Assembly: GCF_001528745.1 (NCBI RefSeq)
Contig: NZ_BCNS01000107.1
Location: 1 to 50,348 of the forward strand
Source of the DNA: Marinobacterium profundum
Lineage (GTDB): Bacteria > Pseudomonadota > Gammaproteobacteria > Pseudomonadales > Balneatricaceae
Direction of reading: 5' to 3'
Length of the DNA stretch: 50,348 nt
In this document: positions 22,865 through 31,643 of the stretch, in pieces
Layout of the letters: each line of letters begins with the position of its first letter
Position numbering within the stretch: position 1 is the stretch's first letter
Translations under genes and position numbers: made by a program
The notes under the pieces: generated by a model
Seen by the model: only the letters and a program-made list of their open reading frames with translations
What the model was told of the DNA's origin: nothing
Database searches by the model: none

Positions 22865-23821
22865 ATGTTGCGTGTTGTGCTTGGTTGGGCGCTCTTTATT
22901 CTGGCCGGATGTCAGTGGCCGCAGGAGACGGGTATCAATGGTGTACTGGCCTGGGATCGGGTGGAGTTGATTGCCGAGCTGAACGAGCCCATCCTGCAGA
23001 TAGATGCTCGGGAAGGCCAGCGTCTGAGCGCGGGGGACCTGATTTTGCAGCAGGATGATCGGCTGGTGCGTGCGCGCCTGTCCGAGGCAGAGGCTGTACT
23101 GAAAGAGGCCAGCGCACGGCTGGCAGAACTGCGTCGGGGGCCCAGACCTGAGCATATAGCGGCGGCCCGGGCTCGCCTGGCAGGAGCTGACGCCGAGGCG
23201 GACAATGCGGCGGCGGAGCTGCAGCGTCTGGAAAAACTGCAGCGCCAGCGTCTGACCAGTGTTGAGGCGCTCGATCTGGCCCGCACTCGGGCCAGCAGCA
23301 GCCGGGCGCGCTCCCGGATGAACCGTGCAGAGCTGGATGAATTGCTGCACGGTAGCACGGCAGCAGAACTGCTGCAGGGCGAAGCCCAGGTACAGCAGGC
23401 CGAGGCGCGCCTGGCGCAGGTCGATATTCAGTTGCAGCGACTGCAACTACGCGCCCCCCGGGACGGTCTGCTGGATGAGCTGCCCTTTGAGCAGGGCGAG
23501 CGTCCGCCGGCGGGCAAGGTAGTGGCGGTGCTGCTGGCAGGCAACGGGCCCCATGCCAGGGTCTATGTGCCCGAACCGCTGCGGGCGCGGCTGCAACAGG
23601 GCAGCCGCGCCCAGGTGCGGGTGGATGGTATCGATGGCGTCTTCGCTGGAGAGATTCGCTATATCAGTGCGGATGCCAGTTTTACGCCCTTTGATTCTCT
23701 CACCGAGCGGGATCGGTCGCGGCTGAGCTATCTGGCGGAGGTGCAGCTCAGTGGCACCGGTGTTGAGACCTTGCCGGGCGGTCTGCCGGTGCAGGTCAGT
23801 TTCGAGGGTTTGAGCCTGTGA
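22865..23821 (+). CDS. HlyD-family efflux adaptor, predicted lipoprotein
   Basis: A 318-residue membrane-fusion protein. A short hydrophobic start ends in the lipobox LAGC (about residues 14-17), so it is probably lipid-anchored in the inner membrane. Then come a biotinyl-lipoyl half, a long coiled-coil arm rich in Glu, Arg and Ala (about residues 75-190), the second lipoyl half around LQLRAPRDGLLDEL, and a beta-barrel. The ATG at 22865 follows GGGAGG by five bases. It overlaps the ATPase gene by four bases. With the next two genes it forms an export system like E. coli YbhGFSR. The substrate, perhaps a drug or hydrophobic compound, is unknown. Confidence 0.88.
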   Translation: MLRVVLGWALFILAGCQWPQETGINGVLAWDRVELIAELNEPILQIDAREGQRLSAGDLILQQDDRLVRARLSEAEAVLKEASARLAELRRGPRPEHIAAARARLAGADAEADNAAAELQRLEKLQRQRLTSVEALDLARTRASSSRARSRMNRAELDELLHGSTAAELLQGEAQVQQAEARLAQVDIQLQRLQLRAPRDGLLDELPFEQGERPPAGKVVAVLLAGNGPHARVYVPEPLRARLQQGSRAQVRVDGIDGVFAGEIRYISADASFTPFDSLTERDRSRLSYLAEVQLSGTGVETLPGGLPVQVSFEGLSL

Positions 23822-24804
23822 TCGGTGTCGCCAATGAGGCTGCCGAAGTCGGTGACCTGGCGATTGAGGCGCGGGGGCTGAGTCGGCGCTTTGGTGATCT
23901 GGTGGCGGTTAGCGGGCTTGATCTGCAGGTGCCCAGAGGCATGGTGTATGGGTTTCTTGGCCCCAATGGTTCCGGCAAGTCCACCACCATTCGCCTGCTC
24001 TGTGGCCTGCTGCTGCCCAGCGCCGGCAGCGCCCGGGTACTTGGCCACGAGGTGCCAGGCGATGCCGAGCGGCTCAGGCACAAGATCGGCTACATGACCC
24101 AGCGTTTCTCGCTCTATGAAGACATGACGGTGCTGGAAAATCTCGATTTTATTGCCCGTATTTATGGGCTTTCTCGCATGCTGCGCCAGCAGCGTATCCA
24201 GGAGGCCTTGCAGCAGTATCAGCTCGGCGAGCTGGCACGGCAGTTTGCCGGACGTCTCAGTGGCGGCCAGCGCCAGCGTTTGTCCCTGGCGGCAGCAACA
24301 CTGCACCGGCCGCAATTGCTACTGCTGGATGAGCCAACCAGTGCGGTGGATCCCCAAAGCCGCCGCGACTTCTGGGAAGCGCTCTTTGCATTGGTGGAAC
24401 AGGGCACCACTATTCTGGTGTCGACCCATTACATGGACGAGGCCGAGCGCTGTCACCGGCTGGCGATTCTGGATCGTGGCGTGCTGGTGGCCGATGGCGC
24501 ACCGCTGCAACTGATGGCCGACATTGACTGTGCGGTCGTGCTGGTGGAATCCGCCGTGCCACGGGCGGTACAGCGGGCCCTGAGCGGCCTGGATAGCGTG
24601 CGCAGTATTACTCAGCTGGGCATGCGCCAGCGTGTGCTGCTGCCTCGCAGTGTCGAACAGCCCGCCGAGCAGGTGCGTCGCCTGCTGCACGCAGCCAGCA
24701 TTAAGGCGCTGTGTCACGACACCACGCCGAGTCTGGAAGATGTGTTTGTGGCGGTGACACAAAGCGGTCGCGGCAAGGCCAGCGGATCGGAGCTGAGGCC
24801 CTGA
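23818..24804 (+). CDS. ABC transporter ATP-binding protein (drug-exporter type)
   Basis: A 328-residue ATPase starting at GTG within the stop codon of the adaptor gene (GTGA overlap). It has Walker A GPNGSGKSTT (about 48-57), the signature LSGGQRQ (about 147-153), Walker B LLLLDEPTS (about 167-175), and the H-loop STHYMDEAE. The C-terminal 80 residues are the extension typical of CcmA/YbhF-type exporters. It has one ATPase domain only, whereas YbhF has two, so it presumably works as a homodimer. It powers the ABC-2 permease encoded next. Confidence 0.95.
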   Translation: MIGVANEAAEVGDLAIEARGLSRRFGDLVAVSGLDLQVPRGMVYGFLGPNGSGKSTTIRLLCGLLLPSAGSARVLGHEVPGDAERLRHKIGYMTQRFSLYEDMTVLENLDFIARIYGLSRMLRQQRIQEALQQYQLGELARQFAGRLSGGQRQRLSLAAATLHRPQLLLLDEPTSAVDPQSRRDFWEALFALVEQGTTILVSTHYMDEAERCHRLAILDRGVLVADGAPLQLMADIDCAVVLVESAVPRAVQRALSGLDSVRSITQLGMRQRVLLPRSVEQPAEQVRRLLHAASIKALCHDTTPSLEDVFVAVTQSGRGKASGSELRP

Positions 24805-25901
24805 TGGCGCTGCAGCGGCTCTGGGCTATTCTGGCCAAGGAAATTCGCCAGCTCAGGCGCGATCGCCTGACCTTCGGCATGATCTTTGGAATTCCGATGC
24901 TGCAGATCATCATGTTCGGCTACGCCATCAACACCGATGTACGCCAGCTCAGCGCCGCGGTGGCGGATCAGGCGGGCAGCGCGTTATCTGTCCAGCTGCA
25001 ATCACAGCTGGAAGCGTCCCAGGTGCTGCACATAGTGGCTCGGGTCGATAGTGCCGCCTCGCTGCAGCAGCTGCTGGATCGCGGTCAGGTGCATGTGGGG
25101 GTGCTGATTCCGCCAGACTTCGAGCGCCGGCTACAGCAGTCGGCGCGCCCGGCGGTGCAGTTGCTGGTGGATGGCAGCGATCCCATCATACTGGCGTCGG
25201 TGCAACGGCTGTTGAACATGCGGCTGGGGATGGATACGGCCGCGCAGCTGGAGCCTGTCGGTCAATTGTTCGAGGTGCGCAATTTTTACAATCCCGAACG
25301 TCGCTCGGCGGTGTTTGTGGTGCCGGGGCTGATCGGCGTGATTCTGACCATGACCATGGTGATGTTCACCGCCGTGGCCATAGTGCGCGAGCGCGAGCGC
25401 GGCAATCTGGAGCTGCTGATCAATACGCCAGTCAGTTCGCTGGAACTTATGCTGGGCAAGGTACTGCCCTACATCCTGATTGGCCTGGTACAGGTCACGG
25501 TGATTCTGCTGCTGGGGGCACAGTTGTTCGATGTACCCCTGAATGGCTCGCTGCTGGAGGTATATGTGGCGGCGCTGCTGTTTATTGCCGCCAATCTTGG
25601 GCTGGGGCTGCTGATCTCAACCCTGGTGGGCACCCAGTTTCAGGCCATTCAGATGGCGTTTTTCTTCTTTTTGCCGTCTATTTTGCTGTCGGGATTCATG
25701 TTTCCGTTCGACGGTATGCCCCGTGCCGCACGACTGATCGCCGAGCTCTTGCCGCTGACCCATTTTATCCGGCTGATCCGTGGTCTGATGCTGCGCGGTG
25801 TCGAACTGGTTCAGCTCTGGCCGGATGTGCTGGCGTTGCTGGGTTTTTTTCTGCTCAGCATGACGCTGGCGGTACTGCGCTTTCGCAAGCGTCTGGATTA
25901 G
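24804..25901 (+). CDS. ABC-2 type permease of the efflux system
   Basis: A 365-residue inner-membrane protein. One N-terminal span (FGMIFGIPMLQIIMFGYA) is followed by a large periplasmic domain (about residues 45-170) and five C-terminal spans containing RERERGNLELLINTPVSSLELMLGK, the conserved ABC-2 loop. The ATG shares one base with the stop of the ATPase gene (TGATG), so the two are coupled. It is of the YhhJ/YbhS type. Only one permease gene is present, which suggests a homodimer. Confidence 0.93.
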   Translation: MALQRLWAILAKEIRQLRRDRLTFGMIFGIPMLQIIMFGYAINTDVRQLSAAVADQAGSALSVQLQSQLEASQVLHIVARVDSAASLQQLLDRGQVHVGVLIPPDFERRLQQSARPAVQLLVDGSDPIILASVQRLLNMRLGMDTAAQLEPVGQLFEVRNFYNPERRSAVFVVPGLIGVILTMTMVMFTAVAIVRERERGNLELLINTPVSSLELMLGKVLPYILIGLVQVTVILLLGAQLFDVPLNGSLLEVYVAALLFIAANLGLGLLISTLVGTQFQAIQMAFFFFLPSILLSGFMFPFDGMPRAARLIAELLPLTHFIRLIRGLMLRGVELVQLWPDVLALLGFFLLSMTLAVLRFRKRLD

Positions 25902-26019
25902 AATCAAAGGCAGGTCGCGGGTTGCTCTGCGGGTTTAAGCGTAACGGCAAGGTCCTGCAAGCTTGCAACTTCAGGTGCAGTCGTTAGTCTGATTGCTGGT
26001 CGAATCGAATGGAGTCCGT

Positions 26020-27564
26020 ATGAGTCTTGAAGATCTCAAGCTAGGTTTGCGCAATATCACCCACAGTGATTACCCTCAAATCCAGGAATTGATGGATCGG
26101 GTGTACCCGGATATCGGCGGTGCCTGGCCCGAATCCACTATCCACAAGCTGGTAGATGAATTTCCCGAAGGTCAGATTTGCGTGGTCGACAATGAGCGGG
26201 TGGTGGGTATCGCCCTGACCGCGCTGGTCAGTTACGAGAAGTTCAGCAACCCCCATACCTACGATGACCTGATTGGGCGTGGGCAGGAAATCCATGTAGA
26301 CCCAGTAGGCGATGCACTCTACGGGCTGGATGTGCTGATCAACCCCGAATACCGGGGCTATCGCCTGGGCCGGCGGCTATACGATGCGCGCAAGGAGTTG
26401 TGTCGCCAGTTCAACCTGCGCAGCATTCTGGCGGGCGGCCGCATTCCCAAGTACCACGAGTACAGCGACGAGCTGTCGGCCAAGGAATATATTGGCAAGG
26501 TGGCGCGCAAGGAAATATACGATCCAATACTGAGCTTCCAGTTGGCCAATGACTTTACCGTCAAGCGGTTGCTGCGACGCTATCTGCCTGAAGATGAAAA
26601 GTCCGCCGGCTATGCCACCCTGCTGGAATGGGACAACATCCTCTATGAGCCCGAGGCGCGGCCAATCAGTGTGCGCAAGACCCAGGTGCGGGTCGGTGTG
26701 GTGCAGTGGCAGATGCGTACTATCGAGTCGGTGGAGGACATACTGCAGCAGGTGGAGTATTTCGTTGATACAGTATCGGAGTATGAAAGCGACTTTGTGC
26801 TCTTCCCTGAGTTTTTCAACGGCGCCCTGATGGGGCTGACCAATCAGTCGCAGCGTACCGAGGCCATCCGTTATCTGGCCGGTTACACCGAGCAGTTCCG
26901 CGAAGCCATGCTGCAGATGGCAGTGAGCTACAACATCAATATTATTACCGGCTCCATGCCGCTGATTGAAAATGACCGCCTCTACAATGTGTCCTACCTC
27001 TGTCACCGCGACGGCACCTGCGAGGAACAGCGCAAGCTGCATATCACGCCCCATGAAAGGCGCGATTGGGTTATCGAAGGTGGTGAAGGTTTGCAGGTGT
27101 TCAATACCGATGCGGGCAAAATCGGCATTCTGATCTGCTACGATGTCGAATTCCCGGAGCTCGGCCGCCTGCTGGCCGAAGAGGGGATGGAGATTCTGTT
27201 CGTGCCCTTCTGGACCGATACCAAGAACAGCTATCTGCGCGTACGGCACTGCGCTCAGGCCAGGGCGATCGAGAACGAGTGCTATGTCTGCATCGCGGGC
27301 AGTGTTGGCAACCTGCCGAGTGTGGACAACCTGGATGTGCAGTACGCCCAGTCGGCGGTGTTTTCGCCGTCGGACTTCATGTTCCCCCACGATGCGGTGC
27401 TGTCCGAAACCACGCCAAATACCGAGATGATCATGTTCTCGGATCTGGATCTGGACAAGCTCAAGGTGGTGCGTGCCGAAGGCTCGGTGACCAACCTGCG
27501 CGATCGTCGACATGATCTCTATCAGGTGACGATGCGCAACAAGGGTGGCATGGCCGACAGCTGA
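26020..27564 (+). CDS. GNAT acetyltransferase fused to a carbon-nitrogen hydrolase
   Basis: A 514-residue two-domain cytoplasmic protein. The N-terminal part (about 1-210) is a GNAT-type acetyltransferase with the coenzyme A loop region YRGYRLGRRLY. The C-terminal part (about 222-500) is a nitrilase-superfamily amidase with the complete triad Glu264 (LFPEFF), Lys339 (QRKLHIT) and Cys373 (LICYDVEFPE). This domain pairing is known, for instance in Bacillus YhcX, but the reaction is not established. GGAG lies five bases before the ATG at 26020. It stands alone, and a strong terminator follows. It may repair or recycle an amide-containing metabolite. Confidence 0.9.
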   Translation: MSLEDLKLGLRNITHSDYPQIQELMDRVYPDIGGAWPESTIHKLVDEFPEGQICVVDNERVVGIALTALVSYEKFSNPHTYDDLIGRGQEIHVDPVGDALYGLDVLINPEYRGYRLGRRLYDARKELCRQFNLRSILAGGRIPKYHEYSDELSAKEYIGKVARKEIYDPILSFQLANDFTVKRLLRRYLPEDEKSAGYATLLEWDNILYEPEARPISVRKTQVRVGVVQWQMRTIESVEDILQQVEYFVDTVSEYESDFVLFPEFFNGALMGLTNQSQRTEAIRYLAGYTEQFREAMLQMAVSYNINIITGSMPLIENDRLYNVSYLCHRDGTCEEQRKLHITPHERRDWVIEGGEGLQVFNTDAGKIGILICYDVEFPELGRLLAEEGMEILFVPFWTDTKNSYLRVRHCAQARAIENECYVCIAGSVGNLPSVDNLDVQYAQSAVFSPSDFMFPHDAVLSETTPNTEMIMFSDLDLDKLKVVRAEGSVTNLRDRRHDLYQVTMRNKGGMADS

Positions 27565-27643
27565 GTGGCTGAAGAACCGGCTCTTTGGCAATGATGAGCA
27601 AAGGCCTAACGAAGGCCTAGTAAAGAGCAGGCAAAAGGAAAAA

Positions 27644-27674
27644 GGCGTGGCGCCGGCGCCACGCCATTTTTTTT
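27644..27674. terminator. Bidirectional terminator between GNAT-nitrilase and PiuC-like genes
   Basis: A 22-base perfect palindrome with arms GGCGTGGCGCC and GGCGCCACGCC (27644-27665) is followed by eight T on the plus strand. On the minus strand a T-rich tract also follows. A weaker nested stem made from GCTCTTT and AAAGAGC lies just before it (27579-27628). Confidence 0.9.
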
Positions 27675-27690
27675 GGTCGCTGCTGCGCGG

Positions 27691-28374
27691 TCAGCGCGGC
27701 GGGTCGACGATACCGCCCAAACTGTTGTTAACCCGGTACCAGCCGGTCAGGCTCAGGCGTTCGCGCTGTGCCGGCAGAACTTCGTGGGGAAAGCGGTCGC
27801 TGAGAAAGACCACCAGGGTGCCATAGCAGGGTTGAACCCGCTCGATGGGCGCCTGCGCCTGTTCATCGGCATAGATCAGCAGTTCACCGCCGTTGCCGGG
27901 TTGCCAGTCTGGGTTCAGGTAGCAGACCGTTGAGAGCACGCGGTTGGTGCGTCCCTGGAAGGCATCCAGATGGCGGCGGTAAAAGGCTCCTTGTGGATAA
28001 CGGGAGAAATGACACTCGTAGTCAAACAGCCCCATCATCAGGCGCCGGTTGATACCGATGCGCAGTTCTTCCATCCAGGCCAGGTAGGCGGATTCCTCGG
28101 GCCTTGAAGCCGACAGCCAGCGAATCTGATCGCCGCGTACCTGGCGGTTAAGCTGGTGCTCCTGATCCCGACCAATGCCTGCGCGGCGAAACTCCTCCTG
28201 CTCCAGATCCTGCATGTACTGGTACATGCGGTCGGTCAGCGAGTGAGGCAGTGCCTGTGGATAAATGCAGTAGCCGGTGGTCGCCAGGTCGTCGGCGATT
28301 CGATCAAGCAACAGGGTATTGTCGGGCAGGACTATGGCGTTCAAGTACGTGCTCAATGTTTGACCAAAGCGCAC
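27691..28374 (-). CDS. PiuC-like Fe(II)/2-oxoglutarate-dependent hydroxylase
   Basis: A 227-residue double-stranded beta-helix oxygenase. The iron ligands are His135 and Asp137 (FYRRHLDAF) and His197 (FPHEVLPA). Arg206 in the RERLSLTGW motif binds 2-oxoglutarate. It resembles SM-20/prolyl-hydroxylase-like proteins of pseudomonads more than classical PiuC, and may modify a protein such as EF-Tu. The start is probably the GTG at 28374, with AGG eight bases upstream; no ATG fits before residue 50. It follows dbpA on the same strand. The substrate is inferred. Confidence 0.85.
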   Translation of the reverse strand: MRFGQTLSTYLNAIVLPDNTLLLDRIADDLATTGYCIYPQALPHSLTDRMYQYMQDLEQEEFRRAGIGRDQEHQLNRQVRGDQIRWLSASRPEESAYLAWMEELRIGINRRLMMGLFDYECHFSRYPQGAFYRRHLDAFQGRTNRVLSTVCYLNPDWQPGNGGELLIYADEQAQAPIERVQPCYGTLVVFLSDRFPHEVLPAQRERLSLTGWYRVNNSLGGIVDPPR

Positions 28375-28478
28375 TGTTTACGCCTGAAAAGAGCCTTTGT
28401 CCATCAATATTGGCAGTTGAAAGCGTTTTATGGCGCCCTGGGGGGGATTCGCAGGGCGCTGTGGTGGCGGGTGCCGGC

Positions 28479-29855
28479 TCAGAACTTGCGGATGCGGTAC
28501 TTGCGGCCCTTGATAGTGCCGTTTTGCAGCTGTGCCAGTGCCTTGGCGGCTGCCGCGCGTTCGACGGCGACATAGGAGACGAAGTCGAAGATGAATATCT
28601 TGCCTACGCTACTGCCGGCGATACCGGAGGTGCCGGTGAGAGCACCGAGGATATCGCCGGGACGGATCTTGTTCTTGCGCCCGCCGTTAACCGCCAGGGT
28701 CACCATGGCTGCCGGGGCCGGACGCTCGCTGCTGAGTTCAGGCAGGGGCAGGAAATCCGGATCCGCAGCCTGCTGGGCTTCCATGATCGCATTGACCTTG
28801 TAGCCTTCGGACGGAATAACCAGGTTCAGAGCCAGACCTTCGCGCCCGGCACGGCCGGTACGGCCGATGCGGTGGGTGTGGGTGTCTGAATCACGGGTCA
28901 GCTCGTAGTTGATGACGCAGGGCAGATCGTCGATATCCAGGCCCCGCGCTGCTACGTCTGTGGCGATCAGAATCGGGCAGCTTCGGTTGGAAAACAGTAC
29001 CAGTACCTGGTCGCGGTCGCGCTGATCCAGCTCGCCGTGCAACACCGCAGCGCTGAAGCCTTCGTTGTTTAGGTAGGCGCCCAGTTCGTTGCAGCTTTGT
29101 CGTGTATTACAGAAAATCACCGCCGCTTCCGGACGATAATGCAGCAGCAGGCGCTCCAGCGACTGCATGCGCGACTCGCGGTCGGTTTCGAAGAAGTGCT
29201 GGGTAATCTTCAGCGGACTTTCGGTTTCTTCGAGGGAAATCATCTGCGGATCGCGCTGGAATTCGCCGCTGAGCGACTGGATGCCGTCCGGGTAGGTGGC
29301 CGAGAACAGCAGCGTCTGGCGGCTCGAGGGCGTGGTCTGGGCGATCTGCTTGATCTCGTCGCGAAAGCCCATATCCAGCATGCGGTCGGCTTCGTCCAGC
29401 ACCAGTGTCTTGATGCGATCGAGCTTGAGGGTGCCCTTGCTCAGATGGTCCCGGATGCGCCCGGGCGTGCCGACGACCACGTGGGCGCCATGCTCCAGCG
29501 AGCCGATCTGTGGGCCTATGGAAATGCCGCCCGACAGGGTGATGATCTTGATGTTGGCCTGGAAACGGGCCAGGCGGCGCAGTTCATTGGCCACCTGGGT
29601 CGCGAGTTCCCGTGTCGGGCACAGTACCAGCGCCTGGGGGCTGAAGCTGGTGGGCTCCAGCTTCAGCAGCAGGCCGATACCGAAGGCTGCCGTCTTGCCG
29701 CTGCCGGTTTTGGCGCGGGCAATCAGGTCACGGTTTTCCAGCAGCAGGGGCAGGCTCTGCTGCTGGATGGGCGTCATCTCGTGATAGCCAATGGCGCTCA
29801 GGTTATCGAGCATGGCCTGGGGCAATGGCAGGTCGGTAAATGGGAGTGACGTCAA
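28479..29855 (-). CDS. dbpA: ATP-dependent 23S rRNA helicase DbpA
   Basis: A 458-residue DEAD-box helicase. It has motif I AKTGSGKT, Ia PTRELA, Ib TPGR, motif II DEAD, motif III SAT and motif VI HRIGRTGRAG. The last 75 residues are the DbpA RNA-binding domain (VTLAVNGGRKNKIRPGDILGA) that recognises hairpin 92 of 23S rRNA during 50S assembly. I chose a TTG start at 29855: GAGG lies seven bases upstream and the length then matches E. coli DbpA (457). A TATAAT box (29889-29894) lies between this TTG and the upstream ATG at 29912, so the ATG would not be transcribed. Confidence 0.95.
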   Translation of the reverse strand: MTSLPFTDLPLPQAMLDNLSAIGYHEMTPIQQQSLPLLLENRDLIARAKTGSGKTAAFGIGLLLKLEPTSFSPQALVLCPTRELATQVANELRRLARFQANIKIITLSGGISIGPQIGSLEHGAHVVVGTPGRIRDHLSKGTLKLDRIKTLVLDEADRMLDMGFRDEIKQIAQTTPSSRQTLLFSATYPDGIQSLSGEFQRDPQMISLEETESPLKITQHFFETDRESRMQSLERLLLHYRPEAAVIFCNTRQSCNELGAYLNNEGFSAAVLHGELDQRDRDQVLVLFSNRSCPILIATDVAARGLDIDDLPCVINYELTRDSDTHTHRIGRTGRAGREGLALNLVIPSEGYKVNAIMEAQQAADPDFLPLPELSSERPAPAAMVTLAVNGGRKNKIRPGDILGALTGTSGIAGSSVGKIFIFDFVSYVAVERAAAAKALAQLQNGTIKGRKYRIRKF

Positions 29856-29888
29856 CGGGGAGCCTCGGTAGCCGGTCAGAAAGCGGCC

Positions 29889-29894
29889 ATTATA
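29889..29894 (-). promoter_or_regulatory. -10 box of dbpA
   Basis: A perfect TATAAT on the minus strand, 34 bases before the proposed TTG start of dbpA. No strong -35 box is visible at 16-18 bases. The position rules against the longer frame starting at 29912. Confidence 0.5.
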
Positions 29895-29960
29895 GCGGAA
29901 TCGGATCGCCAATGCTGTGTGGCGACATGCGCTTGTCCAGTGCTTTGGCAGGCCTGTCGG

Positions 29961-30806
29961 TTATGCGCCGAGACAAGCCTGCAGCAGCGGCCCCGCAGGG
30001 GCTTCGAGCTTGAGGCTGAGCAAATCATCGGCTCGGGTGCGGCCCAGGTTTACCGCAGCTATGGGTTTGCCCAGTGCTGCCGCCTGGCGGCAAAAGCGAA
30101 AGCCCGAATAGACCATCAGCGAGGAGCCGACTACCAGCATGGCATCGGCCTGTGCCAGCGCATCCATGGCCGTGCTGACGCGCTCCTTGGGCACCTGGTC
30201 GCCGAAGAAGACTACGTCGGGCTTGAGGATGCCGCCACACTGGTCGCAGTCATGCAGCCGAAAGTGGCTGAAATCGAGCTCAAGATCAGCGTCTCCGTCC
30301 GGTGCGGCTGGCGCCTGCAGTTTGGCGAAGTCCGGGTTGTCGTCGGCCAGACGCTGTTGCACCAGAGCGCGGCTGTAGCGTAGCTGGCAGCCCAGACAGA
30401 GCACGCTGTCGGAGCGGCCATGCAGATCCAGCACCCGGGTGCTGCCGGCGCGCTGATGCAGTCCATCCACATTTTGCGTGACCAGCAATTCGATCTGCTG
30501 GCGCCGCTCCAGTTCGGCCAGACCCTGATGAGCCGCATTGGGTCTGGCCCTGGCCATCAGGGGCCAGCCCACCAGGCTGCGTGCCCAGAAACGCTGGCGA
30601 CAGCTGTGCTGGGTGACGAAGTCACGGTGATCCACCGGGGGCGGGCGTTTCCAGTTGCCCTGGTGGTCACGGTAATCCGGGATGCCGGAGTCGGCACTGA
30701 TACCGGCGCCGGACAGTACGAACAGCCGTGGGTTATGGGTCAAAAAGACGTTGAGCTCGTCGCCGAGCTGTTGAAGAGTACTGTGGTGCCGCGTCGTATC
30801 AAGCAT
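29961..30806 (-). CDS. NAD-dependent protein deacylase (sirtuin, Sir2 family)
   Basis: A 281-residue sirtuin of the SIRT4-like class. It has the NAD motif GAGIS (33-37) with DSGIPDYR, TQNVDGLH (110-117), the catalytic His129 in LHGR, and a zinc site formed by Cys137/Cys140 and Cys187/Cys190. GSSLMVYSGF lies near the C-terminal NAD pocket. It removes acyl groups from lysines using NAD, or it may be an ADP-ribosyl-transferase. It lies upstream of dbpA and downstream of an unknown gene on the same strand, with gaps near 100 bases, so co-transcription is uncertain. Confidence 0.93.
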   Translation of the reverse strand: MLDTTRHHSTLQQLGDELNVFLTHNPRLFVLSGAGISADSGIPDYRDHQGNWKRPPPVDHRDFVTQHSCRQRFWARSLVGWPLMARARPNAAHQGLAELERRQQIELLVTQNVDGLHQRAGSTRVLDLHGRSDSVLCLGCQLRYSRALVQQRLADDNPDFAKLQAPAAPDGDADLELDFSHFRLHDCDQCGGILKPDVVFFGDQVPKERVSTAMDALAQADAMLVVGSSLMVYSGFRFCRQAAALGKPIAAVNLGRTRADDLLSLKLEAPAGPLLQACLGA

Positions 30807-30903
30807 GGCAGTGGCGTTGTCCGGTGTCTGTTCCAGAGTATTGCCAAGAGTACGTGCATGTCATGCGACCGGCCAGCACTTTAACCGGACGTTTGCTCTG
30901 CGT

Positions 30904-31398
30904 TCAGAGCGGTTCTATATCGTAGAGTTGCAGGGCTTCCAGCGGGCGAAACAGCAGTATGTGGCGGTAATGATTACCGCCCTGCAATGCCAGGGTGGCA
31001 AAGCCGTCCAGCCCACATGATGGACAATAGCGTTCCAGTGCAGTGCAGAGACGCTCCAGTCCCGGGCCTATATCTTCCAGACGGTTGGGTGTGGTGCTTG
31101 GCGGTGCAGTTGTCTCAGAGGCTTCAGGCGCTGTCGACGTTCGCAGTAGCGGGATTATGCCCTGGACCGGCAGAATGGCCAGGCGCAGTGCCGCCTTGGG
31201 CGTTGCTGTGATCATATAGCCGTGGCTTTGGTATTCCAGCAGGGTGGGGGAGTGGCTCCACAGGCTGGTACTGTTGCTGTAATAGCCGCGGTGATAAAAG
31301 TGGCTGGGTTGGCCATAGACTTCGATCTGGCTGGTCTCGATGGCCTGCTGCAACTGCTGATCCAGTTGCTGCAACAAATCCTGTTCCGGTGCTGGCAT
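30904..31398 (-). CDS. Hypothetical protein upstream of the sirtuin gene
   Basis: A 164-residue soluble protein I do not recognise. It starts with a glutamine-rich amphipathic helix (about residues 5-25), continues with a YHRGYYSNS segment, and has a low-complexity Thr/Pro/Ser linker (about 85-105). The C-terminal part holds a CPSC pair and ends acidic. Codon use agrees with neighbouring genes, and no long frame on the other strand competes. It lies 97 bases before the sirtuin gene on the same strand. A GAG ribosome site is weak. No function is assigned. Confidence 0.6.
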   Translation of the reverse strand: MPAPEQDLLQQLDQQLQQAIETSQIEVYGQPSHFYHRGYYSNSTSLWSHSPTLLEYQSHGYMITATPKAALRLAILPVQGIIPLLRTSTAPEASETTAPPSTTPNRLEDIGPGLERLCTALERYCPSCGLDGFATLALQGGNHYRHILLFRPLEALQLYDIEPL

Positions 31399-31570
31399 GG
31401 CGGTCTCGACGATATGTGGCGCTAGCGGTACGCAGCACGAACCCTTGAAGTCCTTGTCCGGGCTGGCGCGCCCTCTAACTTTAGTTCAGAGCCTCTGGGG
31501 CGGTGAGTCCGTTTTTTAAAAGAAGCCGGCACGATAGAGAAGGCGCGGGGAATAGCAGTGAGCAGACACA

Positions 31571-31608
31571 AAAAAGGGCCCACCAGAGTACCTGGTGAGC
31601 CCTTTTTA
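31571..31608. terminator. Bidirectional terminator downstream of glcB
   Basis: GGGC-C-CACCAG (31576-31586) pairs with CTGGTG-A-GCCC, with A-rich and T-rich flanks on both sides. It ends the minus-strand glcB transcript 35 bases after its stop codon. The 170 bases between it and the unknown gene at 31398 hold nothing I can identify. Confidence 0.9.
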
Positions 31609-31643
31609 TTCGTACATCTTATCTGTACATCAGTGGCACTCGA

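Noticed and set aside
26377-27591. A 404-codon open frame on the minus strand antisense to the GNAT-nitrilase gene.
   Set aside because: It is a shadow of strong codon bias on the plus strand: the plus frame has two full domains and catalytic residues, while the antisense product is His-rich with no domain pattern.
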